Source of the DNA: Amphimedon queenslandica
Taxonomy: Eukaryota; Porifera; Demospongiae; Haplosclerida; Niphatidae
NCBI RefSeq assembly: GCF_000090795.2
Contig: NW_003546469.1
Location: forward strand, 72,065-136,064
DNA: 64,000 nt
Direction: 5' to 3'
The translations under genes and the position numbers were made by a program. A model generated the notes under the pieces. It saw nothing but the letters and a program-made list of their open reading frames with translations. It was not told where the DNA came from and ran no database searches. Of this stretch, positions 43,631 to 60,300 are shown piece by piece (position 1 is the stretch's first letter; every line of letters starts with the position of its first letter).

Positions 43631-45736
43631 TCAGTTCATAATGAGTTCACTTGGTACTTTATGACAGGAGTAAATATCAGGCCTTACTCGTATTATTCTT
43701 CTAGTTGTCACACAAGCAATTTTATGCAATAAGACAGGACACTGTGATGCACACAAATGCTCGTATTCAGATGGCTTCATGTGGCCATTTTCAAAAAGCT
43801 TAATAGGAACATCAATTTCTCTAAGTAATTCCATGCTTGTATTCTTCAAGACGAAATGCTTCAGCGTTATTTCTTCATATTCAGGAGCACCACTGACATC
43901 ATTCCTATCAACAATGAAAGTCATGACCCCAAGCTGGTCACCAAAATTAACCTTATTGGGGTTGATACAAACAGGTATATCTTCATAAATTATCTCACCA
44001 ATATCTTGATCTGCAAGACTCATTCCAGCTGACATGACAAAGGGCCCTGGTATTAGTAGATCAGTATGTTGATAGCGTACAATACTGTGATGATGTGGAT
44101 TCACAATATGAAGTAAAGTACAGAGCATACGAGTCTCAGAATGGCCCATAACCTTGACTAGATCATGTATGAGGAGTTGGCCTGGGATTAAATTCTTTTG
44201 TGATGAACGAGGAATTAAAGTATCTGAGGGTTGCTCTAGAATTGACTTCCTAAGAATTGAATCCAGTGGATGAAATGTTTTGGTTTTTGTGTCTGTGGAA
44301 ATTTTCATTGAACAATCCTCAGGCTGGAACATGGTTATTTTTTCTAGCTGTAAAACTATTTCATCTTTTTGATTGACCAGCCAATGTGTTGAATGAACCA
44401 CTGAATATTGAATGCTATCACTCCCTTTCTTTGACTTGATAGAGTCAATTCGAAACATAGCACGTACCCTGTCACCTGTTAGGAGAGGCCTATGTTGAAA
44501 TATATTCTTGAAACCGAGGTGAACTCTTGCATAGTAAGAGAGATTAGATACAGAAAAAGCAACTGCTAATGTTGCAGCTAATGCAAATGGAATGCATGCA
44601 TCATTCTTTTTATTGTAACACCTTCTAGAACTAATGAATGAGCTCTCCCAAGTTGTTTTCCAACTGTCAGTAATGAAAACTTCACGAGGTGCAGGCACTA
44701 TTTCACCAATTGCCAGGTCAGCACATATTCCTTTAGAAGAAGCAGCATGACCTCGAATCGACTTAGAAGGAATCGCTCCCATTTCTACTCTGCTAGCAAG
44801 GATATTATTAGCCTTTAATCTATGAGGAGGACCTATCATTTGCCGACTTTCTTGAACTGATTTACGAATCGTATTAATGTGCATAGATTTTTTCAACACT
44901 CTCTCGGTCCAGTCCTTTTCGCTATGAGAAAGAGAATAGACTTGGTTTGCCAGTAAAATTTGTTTTGGCGTCAAGGCAACAACCCCATTGTATCCGCAAC
45001 TCTTCATTTTAAAACAATTGCTCTGGAAGCCTATATAATCATCAAGTTTGTCATGAACACCCCATATAGCAACTTTCTTTGTTGCCTTTGCAGCAAGAGC
45101 AACTTGTGTAAAAAATGCATCATATGTAGGAGAGTGATCATCACAAAGAGCTTCGGCTGTAAAATCTCCACTACCACAAATAACTGAAGAAATACGTTTA
45201 GATGATGATAGGATGCTTTGTACTTCAAAGAAAGCAGCTGGAGTTTCTATGATTATTGAGAAAGTATGACTATTCTTTTCAAGTCCTTTCTCGTCCTCGT
45301 AATGTAGTATTACCTTTTCTGCTTCCAGTACACTTTCTCGATTCTCAACTTTTGGTAAAAGAAAGCCTGCTATTCCAATCCCAGTGAAAGTTTTAATATC
45401 CTCAATAAATTCACTTGTACAATCTATTGAGCTGCTCCTGACATAAACACTAATGCCAGAGAAAAGGCCATCTTTAATGCCATTCAAATACAGCTTTCTA
45501 ATGGAGGGTTTTTCATGCAACTGAACTGAATCTTCAAGATCAAGAATTACACTATCTGGCTGATACTTCTTTACACATTCTAGCCCTTGTCGAGTTTTTT
45601 TTGTAAAAAAACAAGACCTCATCATAGGTGGTGACAATGGTGACCCTTTTGGTGAGTAACTTAACATAGCTGCTTTGCATTGTAATGTTGAATGAGACTG
45701 CAGTACACTCTTTGCTTTCAAAATCAAACGAATCAT
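43631..45736 (-). CDS. CitE-type lyase fused to tandem MaoC hotdog domains
   Basis: An intronless 701-residue protein. Residues 1-35 are basic and Ser-rich with no acidic residues, like a mitochondrial presequence. Residues about 40-290 form a CitE/HpcH TIM barrel as in CLYBL: PDSVILDLEDSV, FLLPKVENRESVLEAEKV, IIETPAAFFEV (metal-ligand Glu) and ICGSGDFTAEA, in place of the usual GAEDF. Residues about 350-480 and 520-690 look like two hotdog (MaoC) folds: HRPLLTGDRVRAMFRIDSI, then IVRYQHTDLLIPGPFVMSAG. The classic GDxNPxH hydratase motif is not obvious. Citramalyl-CoA lyase and itaconyl- or mesaconyl-CoA hydratase catalyse consecutive steps, so a bifunctional enzyme making acetyl-CoA and pyruvate is plausible but inferred. 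Lack of introns beside intron-rich genes suggests retroposition or lateral transfer; I cannot decide which. Confidence 0.8.
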   Translation of the reverse strand: MIRLILKAKSVLQSHSTLQCKAAMLSYSPKGSPLSPPMMRSCFFTKKTRQGLECVKKYQPDSVILDLEDSVQLHEKPSIRKLYLNGIKDGLFSGISVYVRSSSIDCTSEFIEDIKTFTGIGIAGFLLPKVENRESVLEAEKVILHYEDEKGLEKNSHTFSIIIETPAAFFEVQSILSSSKRISSVICGSGDFTAEALCDDHSPTYDAFFTQVALAAKATKKVAIWGVHDKLDDYIGFQSNCFKMKSCGYNGVVALTPKQILLANQVYSLSHSEKDWTERVLKKSMHINTIRKSVQESRQMIGPPHRLKANNILASRVEMGAIPSKSIRGHAASSKGICADLAIGEIVPAPREVFITDSWKTTWESSFISSRRCYNKKNDACIPFALAATLAVAFSVSNLSYYARVHLGFKNIFQHRPLLTGDRVRAMFRIDSIKSKKGSDSIQYSVVHSTHWLVNQKDEIVLQLEKITMFQPEDCSMKISTDTKTKTFHPLDSILRKSILEQPSDTLIPRSSQKNLIPGQLLIHDLVKVMGHSETRMLCTLLHIVNPHHHSIVRYQHTDLLIPGPFVMSAGMSLADQDIGEIIYEDIPVCINPNKVNFGDQLGVMTFIVDRNDVSGAPEYEEITLKHFVLKNTSMELLREIDVPIKLFENGHMKPSEYEHLCASQCPVLLHKIACVTTRRIIRVRPDIYSCHKVPSELIMN

Positions 45737-46831
45737 TTTTCAGTCTACCTAAAAAAAATGATAATGAGGTAAGTTACTGAGCAGCTACAATTGTGCAAAA
45801 ATTCAGTTACATCATTAATCAGCCCACGTTCATTTATAATACATTTCTGACTACCTTTATGCAAGCATACAAAAGTACTGCTATTTGCAACCTGAGACCT
45901 AGCTTGCAAACTATAACATAACCTCACAAACCTATACAAACTCTAAAAGGACTATCTAAAGTGAGGAATGTTTTTGTGTTTGTGGTCAAATTAAACAAAC
46001 AGCCCAATTTGCTAGGTAAATCTACATGCAATGCAGACCTGGGGTCAATTACAAAACCTGACATACAATTACACTAGCAGGTTTTGTAAATTAGAATCAA
46101 ATCTATGCATCAGATAAATCATAAAATTGAAGAAATCTTTCCCAGCCACTTTTGACAAAGTGTCAGGGTTTTACAAAGTTCTACTGAGCGACTAAACAGC
46201 ACCTCATGAGCTAGTTGGCAAGAAGCTAAGCACTATACTGGGAAACCATCACTATCACACTTGTCTAAAGTGTATGCACATAATCAAGGGGCTATACATT
46301 TGTACTACGGTAGTTATATACTGAGGTAGATTGAGAGAATTTTCCCTGGACCAGTATTAATTTGGTATTCAGTACACTCTGACCAATTTTGGTAAAAATT
46401 CTAGATCTAATTACATTCTGTTATTTTACCCGAAGTCTGAGATTCACTTGCGTCACCAACACACTATTCTTTCGAGCTCTCAGTAATTTTAGTTTTTTTT
46501 TGTCTGAGGTAATTTACTGCACTACTGGTTACCGTGGATCTGTAGACTATCTATAGTCTAGGCTGATATAGGTCTAGTCCAGTCAGTAGTCACTTCCAGC
46601 GGAGAAATCATTTTTTATGCATCGTGTAGGCGTGCATGATTTATTATTTACTTACTTTGTTAAGAACAAGGATCCAAAGAAAAGAGTCAATAGATCTAAT
46701 TAGAAAAGGTCATCGTCTATCTATGGTCTGACTGTGTTTTTACTTAGGCTTATGCTTTTTATACAACCTACGCGTACGTTCTTTCTGGGGGCTGGGCTTG
46801 GCGGCGCCAACCACAGCAATCGTAGACAATT
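45737..46831. other. Divergent promoter region
   Basis: 1.1 kb between the CitE/MaoC gene (-) and the MFS transporter (+). It contains dispersed-repeat copy 3 at about 46090-46440. The remaining ~400 bp before the transporter should hold its promoter. No TATA box or RNA gene is evident. Confidence 0.55.
46090..46440. repeat. Dispersed repeat, copy 3
   Basis: It shares 'ccacttttgacaaagt', 'actaaacagcacctcatgagc' and 'tactgaggtagattgaga' with copy 2 (22915-23510). It has no MITE inside, so it gives the uninterrupted layout. Confidence 0.6.
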
Positions 46832-49800
46832 ATGGAGAGGTCGGTAAATGTCACTGAAGATGAAGCTGACGCTGAGAGGCAACTATTGAGGCCACACAGA
46901 AAGATAGCATACGCCTTAGGCAATTTCTTTACCGTTCTTGCTATTGCTGTCTGGTTTCCATACAATGTCTCTTTTTTTCAATTTGTTTTGGGACTCTCAG
47001 CTAAAAATGCTGGCAACATTGTCCTGATTGCTCAAGTAGGGGGAGCTATATCAACGCCTTTAGTAGGGATGTGGTCTGATAAATGTTCTTGTAAAATTCC
47101 AGGGAGAAGGAAAATATTCCACCTGATTGGCCTTATCACACTTGCATTAGTGATGTTCTTCTTGTGGTACAAATGCCTTGGGTGCAGTCATGCATCCGAG
47201 GTGTACCAAGTTATTTATTTTTGTTGCTTTGCTATAATTTTTCAATTTAGCTGGGCATCAGTTCAAATTGGCCAGTTAGCCCTCCTTCCTGAAATTTGTG
47301 TTCAAAAAAGAACCCAAGTCCAATTGAATTCATTGAGGTAAGATATATTTCTAAATCAATTTTGATCACTTTTATTAGATATAGTTTTACTATCATTGCA
47401 AGCCTTGTTGTTTTTGGATGCTTTTGGTTGCTCTTAAAGTTTTATTCTGATGACAGTGACAAAAATACAGGAGATACACCATTGACACCTGATGATCTTA
47501 ACATATTCTTGGTAAACAATTATATGTTATGATAAATCTATACAAGCATGCATGAGTGCAATATGATTTTCCTCTTGGAATTGATGCCTTCTATCATACT
47601 CTTCATTACCATATATATACTGATTTTTTTTCACAGCAAAATTCTTTCTTGAATTTTATGTTTTTTTGCTCGGGCACAAACATTTTCCACCACAAACTTC
47701 TGTATCTCCATTGCCACATGGTGCAGTCAGCAAGCTATTCATGAAAATTAATTCCACAAAATCTTAGAAATGCAAGATTCATGAAAGTTATCTACTGCAA
47801 AAATATATTAGTATACAGTATAGTGCTGTCTGCCAACTTAAAAATTTTAATTATTAAAATCATAAAAAGAAATTTAAATAAGAGCTAGTATTTTTATTTA
47901 GATTATGTCAGCAGTTGTTATTGGATTAGGATTTCCCTCCTCCCTCCTCTTTCAGTTTTTGATTCCTGAGAAAGTAAATGTTAATCTAGCAAAGCAAACT
48001 TGGTACAAATGGATTGTTAACCCAAGATTTTATCTTGTAAGTTGTACACTAAGATACAATTCTATTATCAAATACCAGGTATGCTCTTTTATTGGACAGT
48101 GCATCAATTTGGCTTCCTATGTAAACTGTTTGTGGCCCATAGTGAAAGTGCAGTGGAATTAGTTTACATGCCCTATTCATCAGCCCTTCCCTCTCTGCTA
48201 CAGAGCACCTGTCATGTATTAATAGTGACCTTTCTCTGGTATTGGGTCATGAGAATAAGCTTTATCTTAGTCTTATGACTTTCATTCTTTATGCCTGAGA
48301 TGTTTGTATCCCATAGTGAAAGTGCAGTAGAGTAGTTTACCTTTCCTACATCAGCCCTTCCCTCAGGCTCTGCTGCAGTGCACCTGTCATGTATTAATAG
48401 TGACCTATTGGGTCACGAGAATAAGCTATTTATCTTAGTCTCATGACTTTCAGTATGCTTTATGCCTTAGATGTTAATGATACTACAGTATGAAAATGAC
48501 CTCACTCTTTTCACATACATGTATTATTAATAATGCATTTTCGGACCACTTCCTAACTTGTCATCTGATTTTTATGTACATTCTGCCTATTCAGCTATTA
48601 TCACTTTATTGGATGTAAGACATGCTGTTATTAATGTATAGCACATAAAGACTTCCACATGCCACCACAAATGTGGCACATTCTTTTGCTCTCAATTATT
48701 TATTTATTCTGTCTTTTTTGAAATAATAATTATAGCTATTGTTGCTATTATAGCACCAAAACTATGTATTTTAGCTGACTATTTTGTTCATCACAGTGTT
48801 TTTAATTTTTTTAATTTCTGCAGACAGCCTTGTGTCTAATAGGAGCAAGAATAATTGTGTTGGTGCCTCAGACTTATATGCCGCATTATTTTACAATTAC
48901 TTTGAAAATGTCTAAAGTAAAAATCATATCATTAATTATTAGTTTATACTTTCTATCATGTAATAGAGTTCCATTGCAATAGGACCGTTGATACTTTATA
49001 TCAGTAGCTTTTTTACAACACTTGTGATAAAAAGATGTAGAGGGATCATTGGAGATAATGTAAGCCATAATTACTTGGTATAATAGCCCCACAATCTGAT
49101 ATTAATTATTGTGACACAAAATTTTAATTCATATGCACATGCATTGCCAGCAAGTAACTCACTATTTTTGTGAATTCAAAATGCAAGCTTATAGCCTTTT
49201 AAATAAATTTTTACTCAATGTTCATTATCACAGATGTTTACAAAATATGCAGCTTGTAGATCAATTTTTTAGCATCAATCATACCAGTATTTGTGTATAA
49301 TTTTTGTGCCTTGAAATAAAATTAGCTCCTCAGTAGTAATATTGCATAGCTCAGGGGTCATAGTTTTAGTCTTCAATGTTGTATTACCATTTTGCTAACA
49401 AGTATTGAAGCACTGAGCTCATGTGTGAGCCCAAATTGTCATTTTCATTGCACCTATTTTTGGCAATAAAAGAGGATTTATGAAGATGGTTTTTGTAACA
49501 TTAGCTTTATTGCAAAGTTTTTTATTGAAGTTATAAAAAGTTACTTCTATCAATGATAAGAATTAACAAAAAATATAAATTAATTGGAACCTGACGACGG
49601 ACACTCTTTCTAACATTCCCAAGCTAACTGATGTATGCAAGACACTTGTTTTAATGCTCAAGTATTATATAATTGCAATAATAAATCAATAATGTAGTAT
49701 AGAAAACTTATCTTATTCCAATGTGTCCACTGTTGAAAGGTTTCACTACAATGTTAATTCAAGTTATCATCAAGAATGCATAAAATCTCACTATGAGGTG

Positions 49801-50626
49801 TGAAATCAAAATGATTTTTGCTATTTCTTCAATCTTTTAATTTTTTAGATGACTTATTTCATTGGTATGGCAGTAGTTTGGGGATCTGTGTAAGTACACA
49901 AGATTCAGTATTTTAACTTTAATTTTGTGACACTTTAATAGTATATTTTTTTGGACTAAGAGTCCCACAGATGATATGTCTTCACACTTTAATTGGAGCC
50001 GTGACTGCATTTTCATTGCTACTGTGCTGTTGGGTGTTGGAGGTGCTATGACTGTAGTGATTGGCCTCAGTAGAATCTCATTCTTGGTAGGAAAATTCAA
50101 AGTATGTGTAGACTTGTAGAGTTCTTGTCAGTAATCTAAATTTAGGGCAGCAGTGCTTTTGTGTATGGTTGGATATTGTTTGTTGATCGTATTTCAAATG
50201 GAATCATAGTTAGTGTTATTCAACACATAGTACCAGAAAATAGTGACCCAGATGAGTAAGATAACAAATGAAAAACTTGTTTTCAATTGTTCAATTTTAG
50301 ATTAGAAAATCATTATAGAAATGTAATGGTTTATGTTCCTTTTTTTGCTTCTGGTCTTGGATTAACTGTAACTTTTGCATTTATTCTACTGGACTGGGTG
50401 ACAAAGAGAGGTCAAAAGGTACAAATAGCCTAGATGCATAAGTGTCATTTAAATTTATTTGGCATAGACAAAGGCCAGGACCATTAGCAAACTAGGATCA
50501 CCAATTAACTATGGCACAGGCTCAGATTCAAGCAGTATTGTATCAGGTGGTGGTACCATCACATATGAGGAGAGCTCTGATGATGAATCAGATGATGACA
50601 TACAAAGATTTACAGAAACACTGTGA
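46832..50626 (+). CDS. MFSD12-like major facilitator transporter
   Basis: Ten exons with consistent phases: 46832-47336, then starts at about 47379, 47902, 48824, 48965, 49849, 49940, 50146, 50302 and 50469, ending at 50626; about 500 residues, 12 predicted spans. The first exon (KIAYALGNFFTVLAIAVWF, AQVGGAISTPLVGMWSDKC, GRRKIFHLIGLITLAL, FQFSWASVQIGQLALLPEI) and the start of exon 2 (YSFTIIASLVVFG) follow the GPH/MFSD12 pattern. Vertebrate MFSD12 imports cysteine into lysosomes and melanosomes; the sponge substrate is inferred at best. The tail is acidic (EESSDDESDDDIQRF). Introns 2-3 and 3-4 contain a MITE and a tandem duplication. The gene converges on the beta-helix gene at 50940 with about 310 bp between stops. 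Confidence 0.85.
47607..47820. mobile_element. MITE, TACCGTATA-related
   Basis: The ends TACCATATATATACTG and TTAGTATACAGTA are imperfectly inverted. The interior (accacaaacttctgtatct, gaaagttatctactgc) matches the copy at 57011-57214. Confidence 0.65.
48129..48474. repeat. Tandem duplication of ~172 bp in an MFS intron
   Basis: Two adjacent copies (about 48129-48303 and 48304-48474) share 'cccatagtgaaagtgcagt', 'cacctgtcatgtattaatag' and 'gagaataagct'. They differ at roughly one position in eight with small indels, so the duplication is not recent. No coding role is seen. Confidence 0.85.
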
Positions 50627-50939
50627 GAGTATAGTTTTGGCTAAAAACATTTTGAGTGAAATAAGAATTTATGATAATAGTTGCCATTTGGTTTATCATA
50701 CAAGCATCATGCATAAAAGCATTGCAATGGCATAAATTTGAAGCCCTTTACTGATTCGTACATCCACAAATATCACCAAAAAATTTTGGTCAACTCAATT
50801 ATATTTAGTCAATATTTGTCACTACAAACTTAGTCAACTAAATTGAAATAAACACACAGGAAAAATAGCTAGGAAAAGGAGAATAATAAACTACTACATA
50901 ATTACTACACTAAATCTAGTTGTTTTGGCATTAACATAA

Positions 50940-53900
50940 TTAGTTAAATGTATTGTAAGATTCCAACAATCCTGGTATCATTCTAGCTGGGAATTCATCA
51001 CCATCAGCATGATGATCTATTTCATACCGTCTTCTCTGAACACAATAATTTTTACAGAGCCATCCAGTAGTATAGCACAGTAAGTAAATGAGTGGCAGTG
51101 ACATCAGAGCTAACTGGATTATTCCAGCCACTAAAACAGACCCATCATATGTACTAACTAGTGCCAGCTGAAGCATGTTAATCAGAAGGAGGTTAATCAG
51201 TAAAAACGAATTGAGATGATTGAATATATTTTGCTGAAAGGGTGAGCATAGACAATGTAGTAGTAAAATCAGAAACAAAAGTGTTCCTTTAATTGTAATG
51301 TTCCAAAATGTGCCCTCTGAAAAATACATTGGAGTAAGAACAATTAATATATGATAGAGAAGAAAAAGGCCAGCAAAACATCTGTAGTTGTCCTTAAAGC
51401 ATCCCTGGAATGAATCTAAAAATGGTTTCAGTTTCATTCTTAGCCTGTGGAGATTGTAAGTAACGGCGTTTCTTTTAATATTCAATGCACCATTGATTCG
51501 TACTATGAAAGGCTCTGATAGTAGAATAATAGGAGGAGGTATGATTATAAATGCCAGACATATCATAGCTGGTATGACATAATTAAGATGATCGTTAGAC
51601 ATGTAGGACAAGTCTCCATTATAAAGAGGAACTGTCTTTTGCTTGTTCCCTCCTTCTCCAATCACATATGAAGGGACTAAAACATAAAGTGTTATCACCA
51701 AACAACGAAAGTAAAACAGAACTAAAAAAGCTGTCAATGCATTAACAATGGAGCCTCTTATATTTCTGCGTCCACATTTGTGACAGAGTTTGATGCAAAA
51801 GTATAAGGAATTAGCCCTCAGTACCAAAATGGTAACAAAAATAAGTAGCAGAGCATAAAGTGTAGTTAGATACTTAATCAGCATCAAATCCATTACTGTT
51901 GCATTCTTAAATAGACAAAATGAAAATTCATTTACTTCCAAAATAGACAAGTCAAAAATGCCATAAACTACCTTGAGAGTGCTAAAGAAATATTTCAGTG
52001 CATCACTGTATGGCTGGTACTGAGTGTAGTGATTGCTAACAATTTGTGAATAAAAGATAAAAGAATACAGAGCACCTGATGTCAAATTGATATTAAATAA
52101 AAGGATCACTAGGAATATAATTGTAACTGGTATGATCTCTGATAGTATGTAAAACAATGGTCCATATTTGCAATGAGCGGATTCACCACAATGATAGCTA
52201 GGAGAGTGAAGGTATGTGGTATAGCCAGTGACACAACTACCGCATAATACACCATTCCTATGAGAGGCACAAACATGATCGTTTAACAAACTACAATTCA
52301 ATGGGAGGACATGCTCTTCGTATTTTTTATCATTTGTGTAATTGCAAAGAACAGAAGGACAAGTAGCTGTGGTGAATTTATCTTTCAAGTATCCAGCCCA
52401 AAATCCTTTTGCAATTACTGCTCTTTTATCCTCTAAGCAATGTAGTATGCCATTATAATAAAGACTAGTACTATGAGAACAAAGACAAGTATCATTCTGA
52501 AAAATGTAGCCTGGCGGACATTGATACAATGTAACATTAATGTATAATGTAGCACTGTAATCAGCGCCCTGTAACAAAAGAATATTACTTTGTCCCACTT
52601 GTCCATTAAAAGTTAATATGTAGCTATGGCCAATTGAATGAGCAGAATTAATTTTTATTGTTGATTTTTGAAGCCATGTTGAACTCAATGGAAAGAGTTG
52701 CAAGTTAGTAACACTTTTATTAAACTCATCTATTTGTGTTACATTCATAGCATATGGTAAACCAGGATAAGGAAATATATTTAATTCGGTCTTGTTTAAT
52801 AATAATGTAGCAGGAGCAGTAGAAATTGCCTGGGATACAGATGAAGAGAAATTAAAAATTCCAATTTTACTGCCTGTAAAGAGTGCTGTAGCATTGCTAT
52901 GATGCAACTGAACACAAGGTTGTAGAGTAGTTACAAAGATATCATGACCAATTCCACTTTCAGCAATATTATTTTTAAACCTGATATAGAATGCCCTATA
53001 ATTTGAAACTTTCTGAAAAAAGCATATTCCTTCATACTGTATAATATTGATTGTATCAACGAATATTGCACCACCAATAAGTGCAGAGTTGTTAATAAAT
53101 TGTAACAGAGAAGAAGAATCAAGTTCAATTACCGAATATTCATCTAACAGAATAGCTCCTCCACGATCCCCAGTATTACCAATAAAACTGACATTTGATT
53201 TAAATCCAAGACGTGAGTGACTATTTTTTAGGTACACTGGAGTTCCAGTATTATTGATGAATGTAACTTGACTCTCAAAAGAAACTTGTGCATCAATAGC
53301 ATAGACAGTGGCACTGAATAGTTTACCTTTATAAGGCCTGTGTTGAGGTACTTGAAGGTTAAATCCAGCTATGTTGTTTTTAAACTGAGTGTTTGTTTGA
53401 AATACTATAAGGGTATGCAGTGAATCCTCCACTCTTTGATTCTGACCATTGATATCTACAGCTGAAGTTACTTTACCTATATTACTCATGAATGTACATT
53501 TATGAAACCTGATAGAATTTTCGATATTGAATCTTTGATAGCGAACTCCGATGCGTGGTATTTGAATGGCAACTCCTCCACCAAACTGAGCAACATTGTT
53601 AATAATATTACAACTGCGGAAGCTAATTGAATAATTTGAGCTTGGAGGCAATGAGCCACTTAAATACACTGTGATACCAATAGCTCCTCCACTAATGCCT
53701 GCTATGCTACTAGTGAAGTTGCAGGCATAGATAGTGATTGCATTTTGGAAAGCATCACTAAAATTCATGTATAATGAACCACCCACAAAAGTAGCAGAAT
53801 TGTTGACAAATTTACACATAGTAATGATTACAAAAGCATTATGAATTTGAATGATACGTACACCTCCTCCAGTTAGTGTTGTTTCTCTTTCATAAATTAA

Positions 53901-54461
53901 ATTCCTACCATTGAACCTGTTGTTCAAGAAAACAGAATTTTCAATGCTAATGAAACGACTAGCACCATAAAATACTAATCCAGTGCCATTACTGTTTTTA
54001 AAATTGACAAGAACAATACCAATGTTGGTACAATTACAGAAAAGTATTGCTTGTATCCCATAGAATTGTTTGCAATCATATAATAATCCACAGTATTTCA
54101 TTGTGAAACCAATAAGTTTGACATTAGTGCAGTTTTTGAAAACAATTCCAGACCCAATTAAATATTGAGACTCACTGCATTCAATGTTGTTCCTTTCTCC
54201 TTTGATAGTCAGGTCAAAAATATCAGTAAATACAGCACTCCCTTTTAGACTAAGAGCAGGTCCAGTGATCTCGATTGTGAGATTACTAGTGATGTTAATG
54301 ATATTAAGGGCGTCAGAAACATACAGCAATGATTGACATGAGATCTGCCCTTTAATGCATTCCATTGCATCATTTCCTTCATCTTGATCAATGCTAATAT
54401 ATAAGGAAGAGACAAACTGAAAAAAAACAGCAAAGAATAATCCATTTAGCCATCTTGTCAT
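50940..54461 (-). CDS. Beta-helix ectodomain membrane protein, polytopic (family member 2)
   Basis: A single-exon, 1,173-residue protein with a signal peptide (MTRWLNGLFFAVFFQFVSS). Residues about 40-560 carry beta-helix-like strands with repeated 'F.NN.A..GGAI' motifs (FVNNSATFVGGSLY, FINNSALIGGAIFVD), as in polymorphic-repeat and NosD-type helices, and many N-glycosylation sites. A Cys-rich collar follows: CPPGYIFQNDTCLCSHS, then HRNGVLCGSCVTGYTTYLHS. About eight hydrophobic segments lie between residues about 765 and 1140. The loop LKPFLDSFQGCFKDNYRCFA before GLFLLYHILI matches the family loop of the + strand gene at 25654, but the ectodomain is shorter and of a different repeat type. The ends face the V-ATPase gene divergently. 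Function unknown. Confidence 0.85.
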   Translation of the reverse strand: MTRWLNGLFFAVFFQFVSSLYISIDQDEGNDAMECIKGQISCQSLLYVSDALNIINITSNLTIEITGPALSLKGSAVFTDIFDLTIKGERNNIECSESQYLIGSGIVFKNCTNVKLIGFTMKYCGLLYDCKQFYGIQAILFCNCTNIGIVLVNFKNSNGTGLVFYGASRFISIENSVFLNNRFNGRNLIYERETTLTGGGVRIIQIHNAFVIITMCKFVNNSATFVGGSLYMNFSDAFQNAITIYACNFTSSIAGISGGAIGITVYLSGSLPPSSNYSISFRSCNIINNVAQFGGGVAIQIPRIGVRYQRFNIENSIRFHKCTFMSNIGKVTSAVDINGQNQRVEDSLHTLIVFQTNTQFKNNIAGFNLQVPQHRPYKGKLFSATVYAIDAQVSFESQVTFINNTGTPVYLKNSHSRLGFKSNVSFIGNTGDRGGAILLDEYSVIELDSSSLLQFINNSALIGGAIFVDTINIIQYEGICFFQKVSNYRAFYIRFKNNIAESGIGHDIFVTTLQPCVQLHHSNATALFTGSKIGIFNFSSSVSQAISTAPATLLLNKTELNIFPYPGLPYAMNVTQIDEFNKSVTNLQLFPLSSTWLQKSTIKINSAHSIGHSYILTFNGQVGQSNILLLQGADYSATLYINVTLYQCPPGYIFQNDTCLCSHSTSLYYNGILHCLEDKRAVIAKGFWAGYLKDKFTTATCPSVLCNYTNDKKYEEHVLPLNCSLLNDHVCASHRNGVLCGSCVTGYTTYLHSPSYHCGESAHCKYGPLFYILSEIIPVTIIFLVILLFNINLTSGALYSFIFYSQIVSNHYTQYQPYSDALKYFFSTLKVVYGIFDLSILEVNEFSFCLFKNATVMDLMLIKYLTTLYALLLIFVTILVLRANSLYFCIKLCHKCGRRNIRGSIVNALTAFLVLFYFRCLVITLYVLVPSYVIGEGGNKQKTVPLYNGDLSYMSNDHLNYVIPAMICLAFIIIPPPIILLSEPFIVRINGALNIKRNAVTYNLHRLRMKLKPFLDSFQGCFKDNYRCFAGLFLLYHILIVLTPMYFSEGTFWNITIKGTLLFLILLLHCLCSPFQQNIFNHLNSFLLINLLLINMLQLALVSTYDGSVLVAGIIQLALMSLPLIYLLCYTTGWLCKNYCVQRRRYEIDHHADGDEFPARMIPGLLESYNTFN

Positions 54462-55158
54462 TGCAACTATTCTGACTACCTACACATGCCAGAATTTATT
54501 AGACTGAGTGTGTTTTTATAAGTTAAGTGCTCACTTTTTGATATTGTAATGATAGTTTACTTTTCTTAATTTGTTGCTTTTGCAGTAATTATCTTAAAAG
54601 TTTGAAAGTAAAAACTAAAAATAAAATATTAATAAAATTCCAACTGTATACATTTCACCGACATGGACCAGTAATGAATAATTTACTGACATAGAAGCTT
54701 TAGAAAATAATTATGTCATGATGAGAGCTATAGACTACTGTTACCATAATTTGAGGTTGTTACAAAAAGCAATCAATGCAGTATGCCTATATATATATTG
54801 TGTAAGGATGTTTAATTTTAGAGGCTCAGTCACCAGAAAAATCATGCTTGTTGCCTACACAATGACTGGCTGACTGTAGTTTTAATACCTATGCACTTCA
54901 AATGTGCAATATTAGCTCAGGTCAGGTGCCAGTGGGCAGTGGCATCCTAGATGCACTCATCAGTCCATGGATTGCATTCAAGAATTTCAAGTTAGTCTAA
55001 TACAACAGGGTGCGGTCAAGGTGGGCGGATTGTTATGGGTCTTGTGTCGAGATCACATGCTCTTTTTTAGTATCGGGTTCCTGTAACCATAGATCATACG
55101 GGTTATCTCCTCCCTTTTCTCTCTCGGGTCTATACTTTTCAGCCTTTTTTCTGCTGCC
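54462..55158. other. Divergent promoter region, beta-helix gene 2 / V-ATPase A
   Basis: About 700 bp between divergent starts. A CACATG E-box-like site (about 55052) and a pyrimidine-rich stretch with CTCTCTCGGGTC precede the V-ATPase start. Both are weak evidence of regulation. Confidence 0.45.
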
Positions 55159-59871
<4,713 letters not shown>

Positions 59872-60300
59872 AAACTTTAGTGTGTTTAAAATTGTTTTGT
59901 ATTTCATTTGCTATTAATTGTTATTATTATTATTATTATTATTATCATTATAGTTGCAATTAAGTGACTGTTTATAAATTAAAATTAATGTACATACAAT
60001 AGCATTATGTGAACTACATGTGTTTGTGGGAGTAAAGGCCTCCATACACTAGGCAAGCAACACTTGTGGCTTGTAATGCCCAAGAGCAACTTCAGCACTG
60101 TTTAAACAAAATTATACTGTTGATCTGTGCTAAATAAAACCAAGAGGACACTGCCCCTTCCTTGTACTGATTGTATTATTGCTGTTGATAGGACTGTTGA
60201 CATTATTGTAAGATGAATAATAGTAGTACATTACAACAATACAGCTAAAGTAAACAACTGTAAACTAGTGAACACCCCTCCACTCCCTAAAGAAAGGAAA
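59872..60300. other. Intergenic region with (ATT)n
   Basis: The 3' end of V-ATPase A, an (ATT)n run at about 59919-59951, and then about 300 bp that should hold the promoter of the Ig/FN3 receptor. An AATAAA lies at about 60132. Confidence 0.6.

Noticed and set aside
43631-45736. Firm claim of lateral gene transfer for the CitE/MaoC gene
   Set aside because: Lack of introns and an unusual fusion are suggestive only. Base composition matches the neighbours, and a phylogeny is needed.
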